Source: Mesorhizobium sp. 113-3-3 | GTDB lineage: Bacteria > Pseudomonadota > Alphaproteobacteria > Rhizobiales > Rhizobiaceae | Assembly (NCBI RefSeq): GCF_016756495.1 | Contig: NZ_AP023243.1 | Span: 3,786,501 to 3,850,500 of the forward strand | Reading direction: 5' to 3' | DNA length: 64,000 bases | Shown: positions 25,143-32,749 of the stretch, piece by piece | Position numbering within the stretch: position 1 is the stretch's first letter | How the letters are laid out: each line of letters opens with the position of its first letter | Notes under the pieces: generated by a model | Databases searched by the model: none | Told to the model about the DNA's origin: nothing | Seen by the model: only the letters and a program-made list of their open reading frames with translations | Position numbers and translations under genes: made by a program

Positions 25143-26101
25143 AAGAAACCAGCCGCAAATCAGGCGCAACGGCGGCCAAGGGCAAGGTCATCATCACCTG
25201 CGCGGTGACGGGGGCGATCCACACCCCGACCATGTCGCCCTATCTGCCGATCACGCCGGATCAGATCGCCTCGGAAGCGATCGCGGCGGCGGAGGCCGGT
25301 GCCGCGATCCTGCATCTGCATGCAAGGGACCCGGAAACCGGCAAGCCCGACCAGACGCCGGAGGCCTTTGCCCGCTTCCTGCCGCGCGTCAAGCAAGGCA
25401 CCAATGCCGCCATCAACATCACCACGGGCGGTAGCCCCTACATGAAGGTCGAGGAGCGCGTGCGCCCGGCCGCCCGGTTCAAGCCGGAAGTGGCTTCGCT
25501 CAATATGGGCTCGATCAATTTCGGGCTCTATCACCTCGCCGACAAATACGAGACCTTCAAGTTCGACTGGGAAAAGCCGCATCTGGAGGCAACGCGCGAC
25601 CTCGTTTTCCGCAACTCGTTCAAGGACATCGAGTACATCCTTGCAACCTGCTACGACAACGGCACGCGCTTCGAGTTCGAGTGCTACGACATTGCGCATC
25701 TCTACAATCTGGCCCATTTCGCCGATCGCGGATTGGTGAAGCCGCCATTCTTCGTGCAGTCGGTGTTCGGCCTGCTCGGCGGCATCGGCACCCATCCCGA
25801 AGACGTCGCCCATATGAAGCGCACCGCCGACCGGCTGTTCGGCGACCAGTTCCGCTGGTCGGTGCTGGGCGCCGGCGCCAGCCAGTTGCGTATCGCGGCG
25901 CAATCGGCAGCGCTCGGCGGCAACATCCGCGTCGGGCTGGAGGACAGCCTGTGGGCCGGCAAGGGCAAGCTCGCCAAGTCGAACGCCGAACAGGTCGTGC
26001 TGGCACGCAAGATCATCGAGGGCCTTGGCATGGAAGTGGCGACGCCAGACGAGGCGCGCGAAATCCTGTCGCTGAAGGGCGGCGACAAGGTCGCCTTCTG
26101 A
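25139..26101 (+). CDS. BKACE family beta-keto acid cleavage enzyme (DUF849)
   Basis: A 320-residue TIM-barrel enzyme of the beta-keto acid cleavage family, in which a 3-keto acid and acetyl-CoA give acetoacetate and an acyl-CoA (3-keto-5-aminohexanoate in the archetype). The zinc-binding HLH is in AAILHLHARDPETG (about residues 58-71), and the zinc Glu is in the late RVGLEDSLW segment. The N-terminal strand reads IITCAVTGAIHTP. Family members differ widely in substrate. The ATGA overlap with the upstream 3-hydroxy dehydrogenase argues that dehydrogenase product is its substrate. Confidence 0.92.
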   Translation: MKETSRKSGATAAKGKVIITCAVTGAIHTPTMSPYLPITPDQIASEAIAAAEAGAAILHLHARDPETGKPDQTPEAFARFLPRVKQGTNAAINITTGGSPYMKVEERVRPAARFKPEVASLNMGSINFGLYHLADKYETFKFDWEKPHLEATRDLVFRNSFKDIEYILATCYDNGTRFEFECYDIAHLYNLAHFADRGLVKPPFFVQSVFGLLGGIGTHPEDVAHMKRTADRLFGDQFRWSVLGAGASQLRIAAQSAALGGNIRVGLEDSLWAGKGKLAKSNAEQVVLARKIIEGLGMEVATPDEAREILSLKGGDKVAF

Positions 26102-26150
26102 CGCGGTCGGAACAAGCGCCGCGCGGTCACCAAATACACAGGAGGATGGC

Positions 26151-27029
26151 ATGAAGATCGAAGTCGTGGTGGACGTGAAGACGACGCTGGGCGAGGGCCC
26201 GCTGTGGGACGTTCAGCAGGAGCGCCTTTACTGGATCGACAGTTTCGACGGGCGCGTGTTTCGGGCGACCGCCGACGGGCGCGAAATCCGCTCATGGGAC
26301 GTGCCGATGAAGATCGGCTCGATGGCGCTGCGCAAGGATGGCAGCGGCGCGGTCGTTTCGCTGCAGCGCGGCTTCCACCTGCTCGATTTCGCCACCGGCG
26401 AGGTGACGCTGATCCATGACCCGGAACCGGACAGGCCGATGAACCGTCTCAATGACGGCAAGGTCGACCGGCGCGGCCGCTTCTTCGCCGGCTCCATGGA
26501 CACGATGGAGGAGGGGCCTTCAGGTGGGCTCTACCGTCTCGATCCGGATTTCTCCGTCACCCGGATCGATTCCGGCATCATCTGCTCCAACGGCCCGTGC
26601 TGGAGCCCCGACGACCGCATCTTCTATTTCGCCGACACCTGGACCGGCGAGATCTGGGCCTATGACTACGACATCGCCACAGGCGCCGCCAGCAACCGCC
26701 GCACCTTCGTGCGCGTCGACACGAGCAAGGGCGGTGCGGCCGATGGCTCGACCGTCGATGCGCAGGGGTATCTGTGGAATGCGCTGGTCTATGACGGCCG
26801 CCTGGTGCGCTACGCGCCTGACGGAACCGTCGATCGCATCATCGACATGCCGGTGAAAAAGATCACCAGCGTGATGTTCGGCGGGCCGAAGCTCGATACG
26901 CTCTATGTCACCTCCATGGCCAAGCCGCCGCTGCCGCGCTTTCCCGGCGACGGTGTCCTGCGCGGCAGCCTGTTCGCCATATCGGGCCTGGGCGTGACGG
27001 GCGTTCCAGAACCCCGCTTCGGCGGCTGA
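26151..27029 (+). CDS. SMP-30/gluconolactonase/LRE family protein (putative aldonolactonase)
   Basis: A 292-residue six-bladed beta-propeller lactonase. Metal-site residues are visible: the Glu in LGEGPLWD near residue 16, Asn in RLNDGKVDRRGRF near 103, Asn in ICSNGPCWSPDD near 148, and Asp in ADGSTVDAQGYLWNA near 205. It hydrolyses sugar lactones to sugar acids in family members. AGGAGG is 6 bases ahead of the ATG. As the last gene of the transporter-dehydrogenase operon it would open a lactone made by the SDR, before oxidation at C3. Confidence 0.9.
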   Translation: MKIEVVVDVKTTLGEGPLWDVQQERLYWIDSFDGRVFRATADGREIRSWDVPMKIGSMALRKDGSGAVVSLQRGFHLLDFATGEVTLIHDPEPDRPMNRLNDGKVDRRGRFFAGSMDTMEEGPSGGLYRLDPDFSVTRIDSGIICSNGPCWSPDDRIFYFADTWTGEIWAYDYDIATGAASNRRTFVRVDTSKGGAADGSTVDAQGYLWNALVYDGRLVRYAPDGTVDRIIDMPVKKITSVMFGGPKLDTLYVTSMAKPPLPRFPGDGVLRGSLFAISGLGVTGVPEPRFGG

Positions 27030-27040
27030 CGGGCCGCGGC

Positions 27041-27664
27041 TCAGACGCCAGCCATGACCTCTTTCGCGAGTTCGCCTGATGTCATGACGCGGCCGAAGAC
27101 CTTGCCGATGATGTCGAGCGTCGCATTGTGCGAGGCGTCGTCCAGGCCGCCATTGGCATCGCTGACGAACGCGACCTTGTAATCGCGCATGAAGGCGCTG
27201 CGCGCGGTCGATTCGCAGCAGATGCTCGTGACCGTGCCGGTGATGATGACGGTGTCCACCTTGCCGGGACCACGGATGTTGCGCAGCACCGTGTCGAGCC
27301 GTGTGTCATGGAATGCGTCGTAGCGATGCTTGTCGACGATGACGTCGCCGGGCTTGGGTGCAAGCTCGGACACGATCTCCACGCCAGGACTGCCTTCCCG
27401 CATGCCGGTCGACTTCAGCCTGGGTTGATAGGCGGTCTCCAGCGGCGAAATCTCGAAATCGTCGCTCAGCACATGCCTGGTGTAGATGATCGGTATGCCC
27501 GAGGCGCGGCAAAGCTCGATGACTTGCCGCATGACTGGAAGGCGGTGGCGAGCCGCCGCCACTTCCATGACGGCGCCCTCATCGACGAAGTCCCTTTGCA
27601 TATCGATGACCAGCAACGCTGCGCGGTCCTTGTCGAAAGGCCATGGCCCCTGACTGTTTGGCAT
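27041..27664 (-). CDS. Isochorismatase-like cysteine hydrolase
   Basis: A 207-residue alpha/beta hydrolase of the isochorismatase/nicotinamidase superfamily. The catalytic triad is visible: Asp21 in ALLVIDMQRDF, Lys in IVDKHRYDAFHDT, and Cys in TSICCESTARSAF, with the cis-peptide region GTVTS just before it. Members cleave amides (nicotinamide, carbamoyl sarcosine, ureidoacrylate) or enol ethers. The gene is convergent with the lactonase, with 11 bases between stops, so it is not in that operon, and a link to the pathway is open. Confidence 0.88.
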   Translation of the reverse strand: MPNSQGPWPFDKDRAALLVIDMQRDFVDEGAVMEVAAARHRLPVMRQVIELCRASGIPIIYTRHVLSDDFEISPLETAYQPRLKSTGMREGSPGVEIVSELAPKPGDVIVDKHRYDAFHDTRLDTVLRNIRGPGKVDTVIITGTVTSICCESTARSAFMRDYKVAFVSDANGGLDDASHNATLDIIGKVFGRVMTSGELAKEVMAGV

Positions 27665-27790
27665 GACCCCTTCCTCCCGTAATGTTGCCGCTCTGTGCTT
27701 GCTCTAGCGGCACCATTTCCCGACTGCAATCGCTATCGCCTTCGTGCGGTCGACGAGATCGCGCATCTCCTTGATGGTCAAGAAACAGAA

Positions 27791-27819
27791 AGGCCGCCGG
27801 GCGGAGCCCGACGGCCTTG
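27791..27819 (-). terminator. Terminator of the Gly/Asn/His-rich protein gene
   Basis: On the minus strand, AAGGCCG and CGGGC arms pair with GCCCG and CGGCCTT around a 3-base loop with one mismatch, and the transcript then runs into CTTTCTGTTTCTTG. It lies about 24 bases after the stop at 27843. Confidence 0.7.
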
Positions 27820-27842
27820 GCTACTGCCGTTCTGGTCGACGC

Positions 27843-28634
27843 CTAAGGCGTCGTCTGCGCTTCGATCTTGGTGGCCATCTGGTCGATCTTGTCGGCAAGG
27901 ACGCCCTGGGCCCAGGTCGTGACCTCGTCATCGACGGGCTTGTTGGCCATGTCCGTCAGCGCTGCATCGAGCGATGCCTGGTCGGTGCCGACGGTCGCCG
28001 TGGCAGCCTCCGCCTCGGCCGCGTCGGCCGCCTTGTTGGCGGCGTCGACAACGGCCTTCTGGGCGGTGATCTGATCTTGCACATCCTGGATCTGCGCAGT
28101 TGTCGCGTTCGGATCCGCCTGCAGCGCAGTCAGCTTGGCATCCAGCTTATCCAGTTCGGCCTGAGCGGCGTCGGCCGTGGCCGCTGCAGTCTCAGCGGCG
28201 GCCTGGGCAACCTTGGCTTTCGCGGACTGTGTCACGAAGGCCTGGATGCCAGCGAACTTCTTGCTCTTGGAATTCATATAGGCGTTGATGTTGCGCTGCA
28301 GGGAGTTCAGCCGGCCGAGCTTGGCATGGATGTTTTTCTCCTTCGGCACGGAAGAGACCTGGGTGGTCGTGTCGACCGTGGTGTCGGTCGTTGCGTCGGC
28401 GTCCACCTTGCCGACATGCCCTTTGGCCGACGCGGACTTGCCGTGCGAGGCGCCGCTGTTGCCCTTGCCGTTGCCGCCAGCATTGCCGTGGCCACCACCG
28501 TTGCCGCCGCCATTGCCGTGGCCACCACCGTTGCCGCCGCCATTGCCGCCACCATGCCCGTTGCCGGCGAGCGCCGGCGACGCCAGAAGCGCCAATGCGG
28601 CAAGCGCCGCGAACAGAGTTTTTCGATTTGTCAT
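27843..28634 (-). CDS. Secreted Gly/Asn/His-rich repeat protein with coiled-coil domain
   Basis: A 263-residue exported protein. A signal peptide (LFAALAALALLASPALA) is followed by about 45 residues of Gly-Asn-Gly-His repeats, then a Lys/Ser-rich linker and, from about residue 85, a helical Ala/Glu/Asp/Gln-rich region with coiled-coil character. His-rich glycine repeats can bind metal; here that is only a suggestion. GAGGAG precedes the ATG at 28634, so I rejected an 11-residue upstream extension. It is monocistronic with its own terminator. I do not recognise a named family. Confidence 0.78.
   Translation of the reverse strand: MTNRKTLFAALAALALLASPALAGNGHGGGNGGGNGGGHGNGGGNGGGHGNAGGNGKGNSGASHGKSASAKGHVGKVDADATTDTTVDTTTQVSSVPKEKNIHAKLGRLNSLQRNINAYMNSKSKKFAGIQAFVTQSAKAKVAQAAAETAAATADAAQAELDKLDAKLTALQADPNATTAQIQDVQDQITAQKAVVDAANKAADAAEAEAATATVGTDQASLDAALTDMANKPVDDEVTTWAQGVLADKIDQMATKIEAQTTP
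28481..28540. repeat. Two exact 30-bp tandem repeats inside the Gly-rich gene
   Basis: The 30-mer beginning CATTGCCGTGG occurs at 28481-28510 and again at 28511-28540, with a partial third copy after it. It encodes ten residues of the Gly/Asn/His repeat. Exact duplication suggests recent slippage and possible length variation between strains. Confidence 0.9.
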
Positions 28635-28996
28635 GGTGTCTCCTCGGGAATCGCCGCCTCCGCCCAACCGCGCTAGATCAGCGTAGTATGAGAAACCGCT
28701 AATCGTACTGAGTAAACTTTAGACAAATGCGGTCGCAATGCGCGAGCCTTGTGAAGGAATCCTGTATAACTATTTGATATCTAATGACAATAGTCGCTGT
28801 GAGGACGGCGTGCTACTGAAGTCCCATGCCGGCCGGACCATAGTCCTAGCTGTCGGCCAATGTCGCCGAGCGATTGGCAGAAACGCGCTGGAATGCGGGA
28901 GTCGATGAGCAAAAACTGGTCGGTATGCGCCATGCGAGAAACGCTCTTGCTTCCCTGTCGGCGAAGACGAGATGGCTGCCTTATTGGGCGTCCCCC
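28635..28996. other. Intergenic region between the Gly-rich gene and radC
   Basis: 362 bases with no supported gene. The left part holds the minus-strand leader of the Gly-rich gene. A patch near 28760-28800 is AT-rich (AACTATTTGATATCTAATGAC). The right part holds the 3' end of the radC transcript, without a clear terminator. Confidence 0.5.
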
Positions 28997-29770
28997 CTAG
29001 ATCAGCAGCAGGCCCTTCATGCTGGCATATCCCTTGCGCCCGATGATGATGTGGTCGTGCACGGCGATACCCAGCCGCTTGCCCGCTTCGATGATTTCTT
29101 TCGTCATTTCGATATCGGCGCGCGACGGGGTCGGATCGCCTGACGGGTGGTTGTGCACCAGGATGATCGCGGTAGCCGACAGTTCGAGCGCGCGCTTGAC
29201 CACTTCCCTGGGATAGACCGGAGTGTGGTCGACCGTGCCGGTCTGCTGCACCTCGTCGGCGATCAGCGCGTTCTTTTTGTCGAGAAACAGGATGCGGAAC
29301 TGTTCGCGCGCCTCGAAGGCCATGGCCGCGCGGCAATAGGCGAGAAGCTGTGTCCAGGACGAAAGGATCTCGCGGCCATGGACTTCGCCATGCGCCATGC
29401 GTTGCGCCGTCGCCGCGACAACCTTCAGGTCGAACGCCACCGCCGGGCCGATGCCCTTGACCTCCTGCAGCAGGTTGACTGGCGCGCCAAGCACTTCGGC
29501 AAATGTGCCGAAGCGCGCCAGCAACGCCTTGGCGGCCGGCTTGGTGTCGGAGCGCGGGATGAGCCGGAAGAGCAAGAGCTCCAGAAGTTCATAGTCGGGC
29601 AGGGCGTCTGGACCCGCCGAGGCAAAGCGCTCGCGCAAGCGGTCGCGGTGGCCGAGATATCCGGGCTTTTCGGCTGGAGCGGGCCTCGCCTTCGCCGCGG
29701 GCCGAACCGGCACCTCGGAGAAGAAACTCCGCTCGTCGTCGTCGCTGGCCTTCCCCATCAGCCCCCGCAT
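28997..29770 (-). CDS. radC: DNA repair protein RadC (JAMM/MPN domain)
   Basis: A RadC-family protein of about 257 residues. An N-terminal helix-hairpin-helix-like part ([17 protein letters not shown]) is followed by a JAMM domain with the metal motif [14 protein letters not shown] and upstream Glu in [24 protein letters not shown]. Despite the name, a repair role is not firmly proven for the family. The start is uncertain: ATG at 29770 is used, with TTG at 29812 and ATG at 29759 as alternatives. It directly follows map on the same strand and is probably co-transcribed with it. Confidence 0.9.
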   Translation of the reverse strand: MRGLMGKASDDDERSFFSEVPVRPAAKARPAPAEKPGYLGHRDRLRERFASAGPDALPDYELLELLLFRLIPRSDTKPAAKALLARFGTFAEVLGAPVNLLQEVKGIGPAVAFDLKVVAATAQRMAHGEVHGREILSSWTQLLAYCRAAMAFEAREQFRILFLDKKNALIADEVQQTGTVDHTPVYPREVVKRALELSATAIILVHNHPSGDPTPSRADIEMTKEIIEAGKRLGIAVHDHIIIGRKGYASMKGLLLI

Positions 29771-29815
29771 CCAGCCAATCGGTCGGGCAAGGCGGTCGCC
29801 CGACGTATTCAAATA

Positions 29816-30643
29816 TCAGGCCGGCAGGCCGGGCCGGTCGAGGTTGTTGGGCGAGAGCGTGAAAATCTCGCAGCCCGTGTCGGTCACGCCGATCGTGTGC
29901 TCGTACTGGGCCGACAGCGAACGGTCCCGCGTCACCGCCGTCCAGCCATCCGACAGAACCTTCACATGCGGCCGGCCGAGATTGATCATCGGCTCTATGG
30001 TGAAGATCATGCCGGGCCGCATCTCGACGCCCTCATTGGCGCTGCCATAGTGCAGGATGTTCGGAGCGTCGTGGAAGAGCTGGCCGACGCCGTGGCCGCA
30101 GAAGTCGCGCACCACCGAGCAGCGCTCCGCCTCGGCAAAAGTCTGGATGGCGGCGCCGATGGCGCCGGTGCGGGCGCCCGGCCTGACGGCGGCGATGCCG
30201 CGCATCAGGCATTCATGGGTGACCTCGAGCAGGCGTTCGGCCGCGCGCTTGATCGTGCCGACCGGATACATGCGCGAGGAATCGCCGTGCCAGCCGTCGA
30301 GGATGTAGGTGACGTCGATGTTGACGATGTCGCCATCCTTCAGCGGCTTGTTGTCGGGAATGCCGTGGCAGACGACATGGTTGATCGAGGTGCAGGACGA
30401 CTTCGTGTAGCCGCGATAGTTGAGCGTCGCCGGCAGCGCGCCGTGATCCATGCCGAACTCGAAGACGAAACGGTCGATGGTGTCCGTCGTGATGCCGGGC
30501 GCGACCATCGGCACCAGCGCGTCCAGGCAACGGGCGGTGAGGTCGCATGCCTTGCGCATGCCGGCAAAACCGTCCTCGCCATAGAGGCGGATCTGGCCGG
30601 TGTTTCTGAGAGGGGCCGTCGCGGCGTCGAGATAGGTGACCAT
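29816..30643 (-). CDS. map: Type I methionine aminopeptidase
   Basis: A 275-residue metallo-aminopeptidase that removes the initiator Met from nascent proteins. The pita-bread fold metal ligands are visible: Asp in VNIDVTYILDGWHGDSSRMY (two Asp), His in CGHGVGQLFHDAPN, Glu in FTIEPMIN, and Glu in QYEHTIGV. The substrate-binding His is in INHVVCHGIP. I chose ATG 30643 (MVTYLD), which gives the expected length; the in-frame extension upstream is unlike the family. It is probably co-transcribed with radC. Confidence 0.95.
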   Translation of the reverse strand: MVTYLDAATAPLRNTGQIRLYGEDGFAGMRKACDLTARCLDALVPMVAPGITTDTIDRFVFEFGMDHGALPATLNYRGYTKSSCTSINHVVCHGIPDNKPLKDGDIVNIDVTYILDGWHGDSSRMYPVGTIKRAAERLLEVTHECLMRGIAAVRPGARTGAIGAAIQTFAEAERCSVVRDFCGHGVGQLFHDAPNILHYGSANEGVEMRPGMIFTIEPMINLGRPHVKVLSDGWTAVTRDRSLSAQYEHTIGVTDTGCEIFTLSPNNLDRPGLPA

Positions 30644-30840
30644 TTTGTCCGTATAGAAGGGTGGGCGCTGCAGGAGTGCTGGCGTGAATATCCCGCCAGA
30701 TTTGGCACTTGAGGGCAAAAGGTTCAAGGAAGAACTGGCTGATGCGGCCTTAGCCGGCGGGATATTCGCCTCGTCGGGGCAATTTTTATCGGTTTTGCAC
30801 GGCTGCTTTCCTTTCCGGCCATCCTGCGCTAGGCGGGTGC

Positions 30841-31257
30841 ATGTTTTGGAGATCGCGTCCACTACCCAAGCGCGCCTTACCGCTTGAAGCGTCGCTGACG
30901 GCAGCCTGCTCATGTCTGATGGGCCTCGTGCTGCTGGCGATGCTGTGCCTCGGCCGGCCCGATCTTCCGACTTTCGCGGACCCTGCCCAGGCCGGCGCCA
31001 GCGTTGGCCTGGAACGGTCGGGCGAGGTCGCGGCGCTGCTGCGTGTCACCAACAAGGCACAGGCGCTGGAGGTTCGCGCAGCCCCGCCGGTAATGGCCAA
31101 GTTCGCCGGCTTCCATCCGGCCTTGCCGGCTCCGCAAGCTGTTTTCCTTTGGTTGGGCCGGATTTCCCCGACCGCGTCCGTTGCCGGATCCGGCGCGGTG
31201 TCCACTCTCCGCGCGAGCACCAACCAGCCGCGTGCGCCGCCATCCGCGCAGGCCTGA
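30841..31257 (+). CDS. Hypothetical protein with one hydrophobic segment
   Basis: A possible 138-residue protein with a basic N-terminus and one hydrophobic helix (LTAACSCLMGLVLLAMLCLG, about residues 19-38), so a signal anchor, then an Ala/Pro-rich region without a recognised domain. No strong ribosome binding site precedes it, and long open frames exist on the other strand, so coding status is uncertain. It is divergent from map. Confidence 0.4.
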   Translation: MFWRSRPLPKRALPLEASLTAACSCLMGLVLLAMLCLGRPDLPTFADPAQAGASVGLERSGEVAALLRVTNKAQALEVRAAPPVMAKFAGFHPALPAPQAVFLWLGRISPTASVAGSGAVSTLRASTNQPRAPPSAQA

Positions 31258-31368
31258 GCGGTCCAGGACCGCACGTTCGTCTCCATTCCAAGCCATTCGC
31301 GTCGCGACCCGTGCGGCGGCCTTCAGCCGCGCATGGGTGGCGCGGCGCGTCATTTCCGGATCATTGCA

Positions 31369-31605
31369 ATGCAACGTATCAAGACATTCAAAAGCCTGAC
31401 GCGTGCGGCCTCGGCTGCATCTTTCCTGTCCGTCCAGGCGTTCATCTGTATCGGAACCCTCTATTGGGCGATTGCCGAGACGCTCTATCTGTCGGGAACC
31501 GGAGCGCTCGTCCTTGGCGCCCTGTTCGCCTTGCCGTCGGCCTATGTTCTGCTGACGGTGGTGCGCATGGCTTTCGACGCGGAGACCGACCCGGCCAATC
31601 AATAG
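31369..31605 (+). CDS. Small two-helix membrane protein
   Basis: A 78-residue protein: an N-terminal basic amphipathic stretch (MQRIKTFKSLTRA) and two hydrophobic helices (about 19-34 and 40-60), ending in an acidic tail. I chose the ATG at 31369; a longer start at 31333 adds Arg/His-rich residues of low plausibility. No named family is recognised. It lies in a run of small plus-strand genes before the autotransporter. Confidence 0.6.
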   Translation: MQRIKTFKSLTRAASAASFLSVQAFICIGTLYWAIAETLYLSGTGALVLGALFALPSAYVLLTVVRMAFDAETDPANQ

Positions 31606-31781
31606 CGGCGCTGCCGGTGCGAAAGTTCTGCCTGGCTGGTGCCGGCAGGACTTTCCTCGGCCTGTCCGCAGCAGAACGGCCGTTTCCGCAGTGACGACAC
31701 ATTTGCGTGGCATTGCCCAGGCAAAGCAACTTTTGACGACGAACGGCGTTGCCTGGGCGACGCCAGTTCGGGAGATCGCGG

Positions 31782-32078
31782 ATGGATAGATTGCAATTCG
31801 AGGTGCCGGTGCGCATTGCGCAAGGCCCCGGCTTGCCCGTCGAGGAGATTTACAGCGTCGAGCAGGCGCTGGATTTTCTCCAGGACTGGCCTGCGCGCCG
31901 GCAGGGGCCGGTGTACCAGAAAGCCTTCAATGCCTGCTTCGGCGCCACGGTGGATGTGGTCAAGACCGAGGATGCCTGCCGGGCGTTCATGGCGTTCTGC
32001 CGTGTCACCGGACTGATGGCCAGCGACATGATGGCGCCACGCAAGCGTGGCGGCGAGGCAAGCGCGCTGCGGGCCTGA
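31782..32078 (+). CDS. DUF982 domain-containing protein
   Basis: A 98-residue protein with the DUF982 pattern: a beta-strand start RLQFEVPVRI, then YSVEQALDFLQDWPARRQGPVYQKAFNACFGA, and a final helical part with R-A-F-M-A-F. This family is common and multi-copy in Rhizobiales, and its function is unknown. GGAGA lies upstream of the ATG at 31782. Nothing nearby suggests a pathway. Confidence 0.85.
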   Translation: MDRLQFEVPVRIAQGPGLPVEEIYSVEQALDFLQDWPARRQGPVYQKAFNACFGATVDVVKTEDACRAFMAFCRVTGLMASDMMAPRKRGGEASALRA

Positions 32079-32278
32079 GAGCTGCTTCGCCTGTTCCGGT
32101 CGACCGCCTCCTTCTCAACCAACCTGGCTTGAACGTGCGTGATGATCTCGTGTCGGGGTCATCTTCGGATCGCCTCGCACAGCGACGCAGCGGCGTTAAG
32201 CTTCCGTTTCCACCTTGGCGGCTACGCCATTGCTTGTTCAGCAATGGTTGATTCGTTGCGTCAGTTCAGGTTTGGAAG

Positions 32279-32542
32279 ATGTCCCCAGAAAAAGTCCGTG
32301 CATTCCCGATCGACCGTCAGCTATTCTTGGTCAGGGAAGTCGCAGCCAAGCTAGACAATCTGCATGGCGAGACTGCAGCCTCGTTCTGGAGGGCTAAAGC
32401 AGCCGAGTTGCTTGACCTGGTTGTCGGGTCGGGCAGGGACAGAGCAACCGCCAGTGATGAAGTGCGCAGGTTTTTCCTGGCCGTACAGAGAGAGCTTTCG
32501 GCTGGGCTTGCTGCTGAACCGACTCCAATTCTTTCTGCCTGA
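32279..32542 (+). CDS. DUF6074-like small protein
   Basis: An 87-residue mostly helical protein. The segment FPIDRQLFLVREVAAKLDNLHGETAASFWRAKAAELLDLV resembles the DUF6074 family of rhizobia (FP..R, then a helix pair with FWR). The remaining residues form a second helix with VRRFFLAVQREL. No catalytic residues are evident. The start follows GGAAG closely, and an internal start is possible. Function unknown. Confidence 0.6.
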   Translation: MSPEKVRAFPIDRQLFLVREVAAKLDNLHGETAASFWRAKAAELLDLVVGSGRDRATASDEVRRFFLAVQRELSAGLAAEPTPILSA

Positions 32543-32749
32543 AGCAAATATTTCTCTATTGCGTCACGCTATTTACTCCAATAGCGCGTAAACGCTGGGT
32601 TTTGCTGTGGATCTGTGTGCTTGAACGGCAACACTGCACCCAATTTACATCATCTCTATTCTTAGGAGCGCCCATAGCCATCGCAATCTGCTAGGTTGCA
32701 TTAGCAAGGGCAGATTCGCGCCGGGGGCGGTGCGGATCAGGGGGTGATG

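Noticed and set aside
30910..31713. A 267-codon minus-strand frame over the small genes after map
   Set aside because: Arg/Gly/Gln-rich shadow composition; the plus strand offers a two-helix membrane protein in the same place.
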